Assembly: GCA_017961385.1 (NCBI GenBank)
Contig: JAGCXJ010000095.1
Span: 1-5,434, forward strand
Source of the DNA: Lachnospiraceae bacterium
GTDB taxonomy: Bacteria; Bacillota; Clostridia; Lachnospirales; Lachnospiraceae
DNA: 5,434 nt
Direction: 5' to 3'
The translations under genes and the position numbers were made by a program. The notes beneath the pieces are model-generated. The model was not told the DNA's origin, made no database searches, and worked only from the letters and a program-made list of their open reading frames with translations. Positions 1 through 5,434 of this stretch are shown here, one piece after another. The first letter of the stretch is position 1. Each line of letters starts with the position of its first letter.

Positions 1-390
1 ACAGATCTTGATTTTGATATCATAGCAGGAGCTGAGTCAAGAGGTTTTATTTTTGGTGCGCCAATTGCATACAATCTTAATAAATCACTTGTACTTATCA
101 GAAAAAAAGGGAAACTGCCGCGTGAGACTGTTGAGGAAACATACAGTCTTGAGTATGGAACTGCTACTATAGAGATGCATAAAGATGCTGTAAAACCCGG
201 ACAGAAAGTTCTTTTAGTCGATGACCTTATGGCTACTGGCGGTACCGTAGAAGCTATGATCAAGCTTGTTGAACAGCTTGGAGGAGAAGTAGCCGGCGTA
301 TTATGTCTTATGGAACTTGCCGGACTTAACGGAAGAGAAAAGCTCAAAGGCTACAGAGTTGATTCCGCTCTTATCTACGAAGGAAAATAA
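1..390 (+). CDS. apt: Adenine phosphoribosyltransferase, 3' part (5' end outside window)
   Basis: The enzyme converts adenine and PRPP to AMP and pyrophosphate in cytoplasmic purine salvage. The frame is open from base 1 and ends at TAA, giving 129 residues. APRTs are usually about 170-180 residues, so roughly the first 45 are missing. Visible family signatures, numbered in the fragment, are the ESRGF block (12-16), the [10 protein letters not shown] stretch (34-43), the SLEYGT block (49-54) and the PRPP-binding loop [10 protein letters not shown] (73-82). The ATG at 175 is internal: family conservation runs without a break upstream of it, so it is not the start. The gene lies 20 bases before rel with no terminator between them, so co-transcription is likely. 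No frameshift or lost motif is seen. Assignment to APRT rather than xanthine or hypoxanthine PRTase rests on the ESRGF and GKLPRET signatures. Confidence 0.96.
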   Translation, partial: TDLDFDIIAGAESRGFIFGAPIAYNLNKSLVLIRKKGKLPRETVEETYSLEYGTATIEMHKDAVKPGQKVLLVDDLMATGGTVEAMIKLVEQLGGEVAGVLCLMELAGLNGREKLKGYRVDSALIYEGK

Positions 391-410
391 TTTACAAGAA
401 GTGTGACAGC

Positions 411-2726
411 ATGGAAGAGATGAAAACTCAGGAACAAGTGCATAACAGCGTAGTGATCGATGACGGCCGCATAGAGGCTCTGGATGAATTTTTAGCTCCT
501 GAGCAGCTTTACAACGACCTTATTACTCGTGTGCGCAAATATCATCCTTCCGGAGATATTAGTCTTATCGAAAAAGCATATAATGTTGCGAATGATGCTC
601 ATAAGGGACAGACAAGAAAGTCCGGAGAGCCTTATATCATTCATCCGCTTTATGTAGCTATAATCCTTGCTGATCTTGAACTGGATAAGGAAACTATAGT
701 AGCCGGTCTTTTGCATGATGTTGTAGAAGACACGGTTATGACAATTGATGAGATCAAAACCGAATTCGGTGACGATGTTGCACTTTTGGTTGATGGAGTT
801 ACCAAGCTGCAGATGCAGATGGATGATGCTAATCTTGACTATTCTGCGATAAAACTTGAAATGCAGGCAGAGAACTTAAGAAAAATGTTCCTTGCCATGG
901 CAAAGGATATCAGAGTAATCCTTATAAAGCTTGCCGACAGACTCCACAATATGCGTACTCTTAAGCATATGCCGCCTGAAAAACAGCAAAGGATCGCAAG
1001 AGAAACACTTGATATATACAGCCCGATAGCCATGAGGCTTGGTATTTCAAAGATCAAGGTTGAACTTGATGATCTGTCTTTAAAATATCTTCAGCCTGAG
1101 ATCTATTATGATCTTGCTAATCAGATTGCTGAAAAAAAATCCGAAAGAGAACACTACATACAGGAAATCGTAGACGAAGTAAGCGAGCATATACGCGCTG
1201 CCGGCATAGAGGCAAAGATCGACGGAAGAGTTAAGCATTTCTTCTCGATCTATAAAAAGATGAAGAATCAGGGCAAGACTCTGGATCAGATATATGATCT
1301 GTTTGCTGTACGAATAATCGTTGATTCTGTAAAAGACTGTTATGCATGTCTGGGTGTAATACATGAGATATATAAACCGATACCTGGAAGATTCAAAGAT
1401 TATATCGCAATGCCCAAAGAGAATATGTATCAGTCGCTGCATACGACTCTTATAGGTTCAAAAGGACAGCCTTTTGAGATCCAGATACGTACATTTGAAA
1501 TGCATAAAGCTGCTGAGTACGGTATCGCTGCACACTGGAAATACAAGGAAGCATCTGACGGGAAAAGGCCCGAACAGGGTGAAGAAGAAAAACTTGACTG
1601 GTTAAAGAGAATCTTAGAGTGGCAGAAGGATATGTCGGACAATAATGAGTTCATGAACTCTCTAAAATCCGATCTTAATCTATTCTCTGATAATGTTTAC
1701 TGCTTTACACCGACAGGTGAAGTCAAGAATCTGCCTGCTGGAAGCACACCTGTGGATTTTGCTTACAGTATTCACAGTGCCGTCGGCAATCGCATGGTGG
1801 GAGCAAGAGTAAACGGAAGACTTGTTACCATTGATTATGAGATCAAAAACGGTGACAGAATAGAAGTAATAACATCACAGAATTCAAAAGGTCCAAGCCG
1901 AGACTGGCTAAAGATCGCCAAGTCTGCTCAGGCAAAGAATAAGATAAACCAGTGGTTTAAGCAGGAACTTAAGGAAGACAATATAACAAAAGGAAAAGAA
2001 CTTTTAATGTCTTTCTGCAAAGCCAAGAATATAGATACGGCAATCGTCACAAATCCCGATTATATGCAGGCGATAATGGATAAGTATAATTTCAGGGACT
2101 GGGACGGAATTTTAGCTGCAGTAGGTCATGGCGGGCTTAAAGAAGGCCAGATCGTTAATAAGATGGTCGAAATGTATGAGAAGGATCATCCTAGACAGCT
2201 TACTGACGAAGAGATAATCGCTTCAGTAGGCGAGCATGCCATGAAGCATTCTCATACGAGCGGAAGCAAGAGCGGCATCGTGGTCAAGGGAATAGAGGAT
2301 GTTGCAGTCAGATTTTCTAAATGCTGTTCTCCTGTACCAGGCGACGAGATAGTTGGCTTTGTTACAAGAGGAAGAGGTATATCGATACATAGAAACGATT
2401 GCATAAATGTCCTAAATCTTTCAGAAACCGACAGAAGCAGACTCATTGATGCTGAGTGGCAGGCCGACGGCGATAAGTTAAATGAGAAATATCTTGCTGA
2501 CATCAGGATATATGCCAATGACAGACCAGGCCTTTTGGGAGATGTATCAAGGGTATTTACCGAAAGAGGTATAACAATAGTCACTCTGAATTCTCATATG
2601 GGTAAGAACAGGGTTGCGACTATGTCCATGAGTTTTGAGATTTCGGGCAGAGATGAGTTAAAGAGTATAGTCGATAAGCTTCGAAACATAGATGGAGTCA
2701 TTGATATTGAAAGATCGACCGGCTGA
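411..2726 (+). CDS. relA: Bifunctional (p)ppGpp synthetase/hydrolase (long RelA/SpoT homologue, Rel)
   Basis: This stringent-response enzyme transfers pyrophosphate from ATP to GDP/GTP and also hydrolyses (p)ppGpp; it acts in the cytoplasm and on stalled ribosomes. Its 771 residues are somewhat longer than typical Rel proteins (about 730-750). Domain order: HD hydrolase (about 50-220) with R69, H78, the HDVVED motif at 102-107 and D176/N180 in LADRLHN; synthetase (about 270-380) with R273/K275, D296, Y340, H344 and E356; TGS (427-488); a helical region; a zinc-finger/CC region with C638, C639, H660 and C664; ACT (about 694-770). R327-F-K-D330 is the RXKD form typical of bifunctional enzymes, not the EXDD form of synthetase-only RelA. 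All key residues of both activities appear present. A 7-residue insertion relative to streptococcal Rel lies near residues 134-152. The ATG at 411 has only a weak purine-rich site (AAGAAG, about 396-401); the in-frame ATG at 420 is a possible alternative start. The gene sits between apt and the hydrolase gene, probably in one transcript. Confidence 0.97.
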   Translation: MEEMKTQEQVHNSVVIDDGRIEALDEFLAPEQLYNDLITRVRKYHPSGDISLIEKAYNVANDAHKGQTRKSGEPYIIHPLYVAIILADLELDKETIVAGLLHDVVEDTVMTIDEIKTEFGDDVALLVDGVTKLQMQMDDANLDYSAIKLEMQAENLRKMFLAMAKDIRVILIKLADRLHNMRTLKHMPPEKQQRIARETLDIYSPIAMRLGISKIKVELDDLSLKYLQPEIYYDLANQIAEKKSEREHYIQEIVDEVSEHIRAAGIEAKIDGRVKHFFSIYKKMKNQGKTLDQIYDLFAVRIIVDSVKDCYACLGVIHEIYKPIPGRFKDYIAMPKENMYQSLHTTLIGSKGQPFEIQIRTFEMHKAAEYGIAAHWKYKEASDGKRPEQGEEEKLDWLKRILEWQKDMSDNNEFMNSLKSDLNLFSDNVYCFTPTGEVKNLPAGSTPVDFAYSIHSAVGNRMVGARVNGRLVTIDYEIKNGDRIEVITSQNSKGPSRDWLKIAKSAQAKNKINQWFKQELKEDNITKGKELLMSFCKAKNIDTAIVTNPDYMQAIMDKYNFRDWDGILAAVGHGGLKEGQIVNKMVEMYEKDHPRQLTDEEIIASVGEHAMKHSHTSGSKSGIVVKGIEDVAVRFSKCCSPVPGDEIVGFVTRGRGISIHRNDCINVLNLSETDRSRLIDAEWQADGDKLNEKYLADIRIYANDRPGLLGDVSRVFTERGITIVTLNSHMGKNRVATMSMSFEISGRDELKSIVDKLRNIDGVIDIERSTG

Positions 2727-2740
2727 TGGTTGTATGATCG

Positions 2741-2746
2741 AAAGGA
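2741..2746 (+). promoter_or_regulatory. Ribosome binding site of the metallo-beta-lactamase-fold gene
   Basis: AAAGGA lies 6 bases before the ATG at 2753 and supports that start. Two other ATGs between the rel stop and this site (2726 and 2734) open frames of only 3 and 8 codons, so they are not the gene start. Confidence 0.7.
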
Positions 2747-2752
2747 AAATAT

Positions 2753-3385
2753 ATGTCTGATCTTAAAATCGGCAGACTTACACTTGGAGTCTGTGCTACA
2801 AATTGCTATTTTGTTTATCATGAAGGTCAAAACAAGGTGATCTTTTTTGACCCTGCAGATCAGGGTGAGCATATCTATAATGCTCTTAAACAGAAAGGCT
2901 TTGAAGTTGATACGATACTTTTAACACATGGTCATTTCGATCATATATGGGGATGTTCAAGACTCAGACAGCTTTCTGGAGCCAAGGTATATGCTCTTGA
3001 TGCTGAAGAGGAAGTGCTCATGAGCTCAGATCTTAATGCATCTGAGATGGCTGGAAGAGCATGCACAGTTAAAGCCAATGATTTTTTCAAAGACGGTGAC
3101 GAACTGGATGTTTTAGGATTTAAGATAAAGATCCTTGCTACACCGGGTCATACAAAAGGAAGCTGTTGCTTCTATTTTGAAGAGGATGGGATTTTGATCA
3201 GCGGCGATACTTTATTTGAAGAATCGATCGGAAGGACGGATCTTCCGACTGGAAGTATATCTGAGCTGAAAAGATCAATGCAAGAAAAGCTATCGCCTCT
3301 TCAGGATGAAACTGTTGTTTATCCTGGACATGGTGCAAGCACAACAATAGGACATGAAAGAGAGTATAATCCTTTCTGGGTATGA
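2753..3385 (+). CDS. Metallo-beta-lactamase-fold hydrolase, glyoxalase II-like (YcbL type)
   Basis: This is a 210-residue soluble protein with no signal peptide, so probably cytoplasmic. The fold's metal ligands are all present: T58-H-G-H-F-D-H64 (H59, H61, D63, H64), H133 in PGHTKGS, D152 in SGDTLF and H193 in YPGHG. The GRTDLP stretch (160-165) is typical of small glyoxalase II-like proteins. The protein stops shortly after the last ligand and so lacks the extra C-terminal helical domain that binds glutathione in true glyoxalase II (about 250 residues). Family knowledge therefore supports a binuclear-metal thioesterase or hydrolase, but the substrate cannot be read from sequence. The start is fixed by AAAGGA at 2741-2746. 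It follows rel by 26 bases, and its stop overlaps the hemZ start, so the two are likely translationally coupled. Rel-MBL-HemZ adjacency is, from general knowledge, common in Clostridia and need not mean shared function. Confidence 0.92.
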   Translation: MSDLKIGRLTLGVCATNCYFVYHEGQNKVIFFDPADQGEHIYNALKQKGFEVDTILLTHGHFDHIWGCSRLRQLSGAKVYALDAEEEVLMSSDLNASEMAGRACTVKANDFFKDGDELDVLGFKIKILATPGHTKGSCCFYFEEDGILISGDTLFEESIGRTDLPTGSISELKRSMQEKLSPLQDETVVYPGHGASTTIGHEREYNPFWV

Positions 3386-4845
3386 TAAACGTAATCTGTT
3401 CATATGATAATTTCATATATGATGTTCACTCGCTAATAAAGGCATTTTATCCCGGTGAGGACGTCAAAGTAATTACTGAAGAAAAAATGGAGCCCTCTGT
3501 TTGTGAAGGGCTTCATGTTTTTGTTGATTATAAAGACGATCATAGTGTTATCAGAATTTTTGAAGATAATGATCTGAAAATTTACAGGGATTCGGAATTC
3601 GCATCAGGTAACGATCGTATTCAGTATAAAAACTGTTTAAAAAAGGCGCTGTATCTTGCGATGAGTGAGTATACCGGCAGAAAGCTTCCATGGGGTACGT
3701 TAACGGGAATAAGGCCAACTAAGATAGCTGTCACAAATATTGAACATGGTTTAAGTGATGATGATATCCTGAATTTCTATCAAAATGTATATCTGACATC
3801 TGAGCAGAAAGCAAGGCTTTCAATAGAAATAGCTCATAGAGAGATAGATATTCTCTCAAATATCCATTATGACAGAGGATACAGTCTGTATATCGGAATA
3901 CCGTTTTGCCCGACCACCTGTCTTTACTGTTCATTTACATCATTTCCAAGAAGTGTATTTGAAAAAAAGATCGATAAATACCTGTCATGTCTTAAAAGAG
4001 AAATAGATTATGTTTCAGAGGAATTCTCGGATAAGGTTTTGGACAGTGTTTATATAGGCGGTGGAACTCCGACAACTTTAACAAGTGAAGAACTAAAAAA
4101 TCTGATCTCGTATCTTAAGGAAAAAGTTGATATGAGCAGAATAAGAGAATTCACTGTAGAAGCTGGAAGAGCTGACAGTATTACCGAGGAAAAACTAAGG
4201 ACATTAAACGAACTCGGAGTAACCAGGATATCAGTTAATCCTCAGACTTTTAAACAGGATACTCTTGATCTTATCGGAAGAAGACATACTGTCGAGCAGG
4301 TATACGAAGCATATGATCTTGCAAGAAGTATCGGATTTGATAATATTAATATGGATCTGATCGTAGGACTTCCCGGTGAAAAGTACGAAGATGTTGAGTA
4401 TACAATGCAAAAAGTAAAGGAGTTGGATCCTGACAGTGTTACTGTTCATTCCTTGGCAATAAAACGTGCATCAAAGCTTAATCAGTGGATTGAAGAACAT
4501 GGTATTGAGTGCATCAAAAACAGCGACGATATCATGGATATGACTCAACGTACATGTGAGAATATGGGTTTAAGGCCATACTATTTATACAGACAGAAAA
4601 ACATGAGCGGAAATTTTGAAAATGTCGGTTATGCAAAAAATGGCAAAGAAGGCATCTATAACATTCTCATCATGGAGGAAAAACAGTCAATTGTCGCTCT
4701 TGGAGCCGGAACTGTAACAAAAAGAGTATTTCATGAAGGCGATAATTATCGTATGGAAAGATGCGATAATGTAAAGGATATAGATCTGTATATTGAGAAG
4801 ATTGATGAAATGATAGAAAGAAAAAGAGTCCTGTTTTCCGGTTAA
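3382..4845 (+). CDS. hemZ: HemZ-family radical SAM protein (annotated as oxygen-independent coproporphyrinogen III oxidase)
   Basis: This is a 487-residue protein. Residues 1-165 form an N-terminal region typical of HemZ, including the WGTLTGIRPTK block (104-114). The radical SAM domain follows, with the CX3CX2C iron-sulfur motif C176-C180-C183, the SAM-binding GGGTP (226-230), NPQTF (286-290), GRRHT (299-303) and the PYYLYRQKNMSGNFENVGYA block (399-418) seen in HemZ proteins. The family is assigned to oxidative decarboxylation of coproporphyrinogen III in anaerobic heme synthesis. However, the residue two after C183, a fourth cysteine in E. coli HemN (CX3CX2CXC), is F185 here, as in HemW-like heme-binding proteins, so the reaction is uncertain. 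No other heme gene is in view. The start ATG overlaps the previous stop as ATGA, with no strong ribosome binding site of its own, suggesting translational coupling. A terminator follows 54 bases after the stop. Confidence 0.9.
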   Translation: MINVICSYDNFIYDVHSLIKAFYPGEDVKVITEEKMEPSVCEGLHVFVDYKDDHSVIRIFEDNDLKIYRDSEFASGNDRIQYKNCLKKALYLAMSEYTGRKLPWGTLTGIRPTKIAVTNIEHGLSDDDILNFYQNVYLTSEQKARLSIEIAHREIDILSNIHYDRGYSLYIGIPFCPTTCLYCSFTSFPRSVFEKKIDKYLSCLKREIDYVSEEFSDKVLDSVYIGGGTPTTLTSEELKNLISYLKEKVDMSRIREFTVEAGRADSITEEKLRTLNELGVTRISVNPQTFKQDTLDLIGRRHTVEQVYEAYDLARSIGFDNINMDLIVGLPGEKYEDVEYTMQKVKELDPDSVTVHSLAIKRASKLNQWIEEHGIECIKNSDDIMDMTQRTCENMGLRPYYLYRQKNMSGNFENVGYAKNGKEGIYNILIMEEKQSIVALGAGTVTKRVFHEGDNYRMERCDNVKDIDLYIEKIDEMIERKRVLFSG

Positions 4846-4857
4846 ATAAAGGTAAAA

Positions 4858-4885
4858 TTGGTTAAACATGCAAGATGATTATAAT
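4858..4885 (+). promoter_or_regulatory. Possible promoter just ahead of the terminator
   Basis: A perfect TATAAT (4880-4885) lies 16 bases after TTGGTT (4858-4863), which matches only the first half of TTGACA. Transcription from it would begin near 4892 and run straight into the hairpin at 4900. It may be a chance match in AT-rich DNA, or the start of a very short RNA or attenuated leader. Confidence 0.22.
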
Positions 4886-4899
4886 TGTATGTATTGCAC

Positions 4900-4930
4900 A
4901 AAAAAAAGCTCACAAATGGGCTTTTTTTTT
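4900..4930 (+). terminator. Intrinsic terminator of the apt-rel-MBL-hemZ block
   Basis: The stem core AGCTC (4907-4911) pairs with GGGCT (4918-4922), including one G-T pair, around the 6-base loop ACAAAT. The core is flanked by eight A (4900-4907) and nine T (4922-4930), which lengthen the stem and supply the U-tract. The A-tract makes it nearly symmetric, so it could also act on the minus strand, but no minus-strand gene is visible nearby. Confidence 0.85.
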
Positions 4931-4936
4931 ATGCCG

Positions 4937-4978
4937 TCTGCATTTCGTGCTCGAATTTCTGCATTTCGTGCAAAAATT
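4937..4978. repeat. Tandem pair of 21-bp direct repeats upstream of the lipoprotein promoter
   Basis: TCTGCATTTCGTGC occurs at 4937-4950 and again at 4958-4971. Taking the full 21-base period (4937-4957 and 4958-4978), 18 of 21 positions match. Each unit contains a small dyad, GCA-N5-TGC. The 21-bp period is about two helical turns, which would place two bound proteins on the same DNA face. The pair lies between the terminator and the predicted -35 element, where an activator would fit. The binding role is inference. Confidence 0.7.
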
Positions 4979-5007
4979 TACAAAATTTCAAAGCTTTGTG
5001 ATAGTAT
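4977..5007 (+). promoter_or_regulatory. Candidate promoter of the lipoprotein gene
   Basis: TTTACA (4977-4982) matches TTGACA at 5 of 6 positions, and TAGTAT (5002-5007) matches TATAAT at 4 of 6. The -10 element is preceded by TG at 4999-5000 in the extended -10 arrangement (TGnTAnnAT). The 19-base spacer is longer than ideal, which the extended -10 element could offset. The predicted start is near 5014, giving a leader of about 80 bases. The spacer contains the palindrome CAAAGCTTTG (4989-4998). Confidence 0.45.
4989..4998. repeat. 10-bp palindrome in the promoter spacer
   Basis: CAAAGCTTTG is a perfect palindrome lying between the candidate -35 and -10 elements. It could be a repressor site, but a palindrome of this length can arise by chance in AT-rich DNA. 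Confidence 0.35.
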
Positions 5008-5012
5008 TCAAC

Positions 5013-5035
5013 ATGTTGTGTCAAAGACACAACAT
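5013..5035. repeat. Perfect 10-bp inverted repeat near the predicted transcription start
   Basis: ATGTTGTGTC (5013-5022) and GACACAACAT (5026-5035) are exact reverse complements separated by AAA. No T-tract follows, so it is not an intrinsic terminator. It is either a protein operator covering +1 or a hairpin at the very 5' end of the mRNA. The motif CAACAT occurs three times around it: forward at 5009-5014, reversed at 5013-5018 and forward at 5030-5035. Together the first two form the overlapping palindrome CAACATGTTG (5009-5018). Confidence 0.75.
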
Positions 5036-5084
5036 ACATCAAAATTTACTTAATTAAACGATTAACAAAATCATAAAAAGGAAA

Positions 5085-5090
5085 AAGGAG
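5085..5090 (+). promoter_or_regulatory. Ribosome binding site of the lipoprotein gene
   Basis: AAGGAG ends 3 bases before the ATG at 5094, closer than usual but acceptable for a match to the 5' part of the consensus. A second purine run (AAAAAGG, 5076-5082) precedes it. The signal peptide starting at this ATG confirms the start. Confidence 0.75.
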
Positions 5091-5093
5091 TAT

Positions 5094-5434
5094 ATGAAAA
5101 CACAATTCTTATCAGCTTGTAGGCAAATGATAGTTTTTATTTTGATTACTTGTTTGCTTACCGGATGTTCTTTAATGAACAAAACCGAAAATCAGACTGA
5201 AGTAGATCTTGATTCTATACAAAAGATCAGCTATGACGCTTCAGAAGATTATGAAAAAGCTCTTTCAGTCTATGAGAAGGGATGTGAGCCTGCTGGAATC
5301 ATACGTGATGATGAGAATGCCAATGAAAAACAGATTGCTCTGATCATACAGGGTACTTCAGATCGCGTACTTACTGAAAGAGTACTAGAAGAGCTTGAAA
5401 GTCATCATGTAAAAGTGACATTTGCAACTACTGC
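5094..5434 (+). CDS. Secreted lipoprotein with a degenerate NodB/polysaccharide deacetylase-like region (3' end outside window)
   Basis: The frame is open from ATG 5094 to the window end, giving 113 residues. The N-terminus is a type II signal peptide: basic n-region with R10, hydrophobic stretch about 12-23 (IVFILITCLLT) and lipobox L22-T-G-C25. C25 would be lipidated and the protein held on the outer face of the membrane. An acidic, probably flexible linker follows (about 26-78). Residues 79-110 align without gaps to the first strand-helix-strand of NodB deacetylases (pattern VALTFDDGP ... ILDLLKKYNVKATF): here IALI-IQGTSD (81-90), then LTERVLEELESHHVKVTF (93-110). The TFDDGP motif is replaced by IIQGTS (84-89), so the catalytic and metal-binding Asp pair is lost (Q86, G87). 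The region may be an inactive fold, possibly followed by a second, active domain beyond the window. It follows a terminator and has its own candidate promoter, so it is probably a separate transcription unit. Exact function unknown. Confidence 0.8.
   Translation, partial: MKTQFLSACRQMIVFILITCLLTGCSLMNKTENQTEVDLDSIQKISYDASEDYEKALSVYEKGCEPAGIIRDDENANEKQIALIIQGTSDRVLTERVLEELESHHVKVTFATT

Noticed and set aside
175..390. A separate 71-residue gene starting at ATG 175
   Set aside because: It is the C-terminal part of apt; the same frame is open and conserved back to base 1.
492..1654. Several minus-strand frames of 72-120 codons opposite rel
   Set aside because: They lie opposite a well-conserved coding gene, lack ribosome binding sites and have no family signatures; they are shadows.
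2252..3416. Minus-strand frames opposite the 3' part of rel and the hydrolase gene
   Set aside because: Antisense to conserved domains, with no start signals and no recognisable products.
3731..4869. Minus-strand frames opposite hemZ, the last one running past its stop
   Set aside because: Antisense to the radical SAM domain or its tail, with no ribosome binding site and no domain pattern.
4937..4978. The direct repeats as a CRISPR fragment or transposon end
   Set aside because: Only two copies of a 14-base core with 7-base spacers, and no cas or transposase gene nearby.
5013..5035. The inverted repeat as a second Rho-independent terminator
   Set aside because: No T-tract follows the right arm, and it lies just before a gene with a good ribosome binding site.
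4868..5057. Two overlapping small plus-strand frames (4868-5053 and 4875-5057)
   Set aside because: They run through the terminator hairpin, the direct repeats and the promoter, have no ribosome binding site, and show no recognisable protein pattern.

Overview
The window looks like chromosomal DNA of a low-GC Gram-positive anaerobe of the Clostridia, most likely a Lachnospiraceae member (Butyrivibrio/Roseburia-like). This rests on the gene order apt - rel - metallo-beta-lactamase-fold hydrolase - hemZ, the AT-rich codon use, the purine-rich ribosome binding sites and the protein family types. The genus is inference.

Positions 1-4845 form one tightly packed plus-strand block. It starts inside apt (adenine salvage; 5' end missing). 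Twenty bases later comes a full-length long RelA/SpoT homologue (rel) that makes and degrades (p)ppGpp. After a further 26 bases comes a glyoxalase II-like metallo-beta-lactamase-fold hydrolase. Its stop codon overlaps the start of hemZ, a radical SAM protein of the HemN/HemW/HemZ group, by 4 bases (ATGA). The spacing suggests co-transcription. The block ends at a clear intrinsic terminator at 4900-4930.

Positions 4846-5093 (248 bases) hold no credible gene but are rich in short symmetric sequence. After the terminator come an 18/21-matching tandem pair of 21-bp direct repeats, a plausible promoter with an extended -10 element, a 10-bp palindrome in its spacer, and a perfect 10-bp inverted repeat near the predicted transcription start. 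This looks like the control region of the next gene.

From 5094 to the window end is the start of a gene for a secreted lipoprotein (lipobox LTGC). After a linker it enters a stretch that aligns without gaps to the start of NodB-type polysaccharide deacetylase domains, but the metal-binding and catalytic Asp-Asp motif is gone. It may be a pseudo-deacetylase domain at the head of a longer cell-envelope protein. The gene continues beyond the window.

The first four genes are widespread housekeeping genes. The more unusual material is the lipoprotein and its control region, the missing fourth cysteine in HemZ, and a short insertion in the Rel hydrolase domain. I see no CRISPR array, mobile element, tRNA or rRNA.
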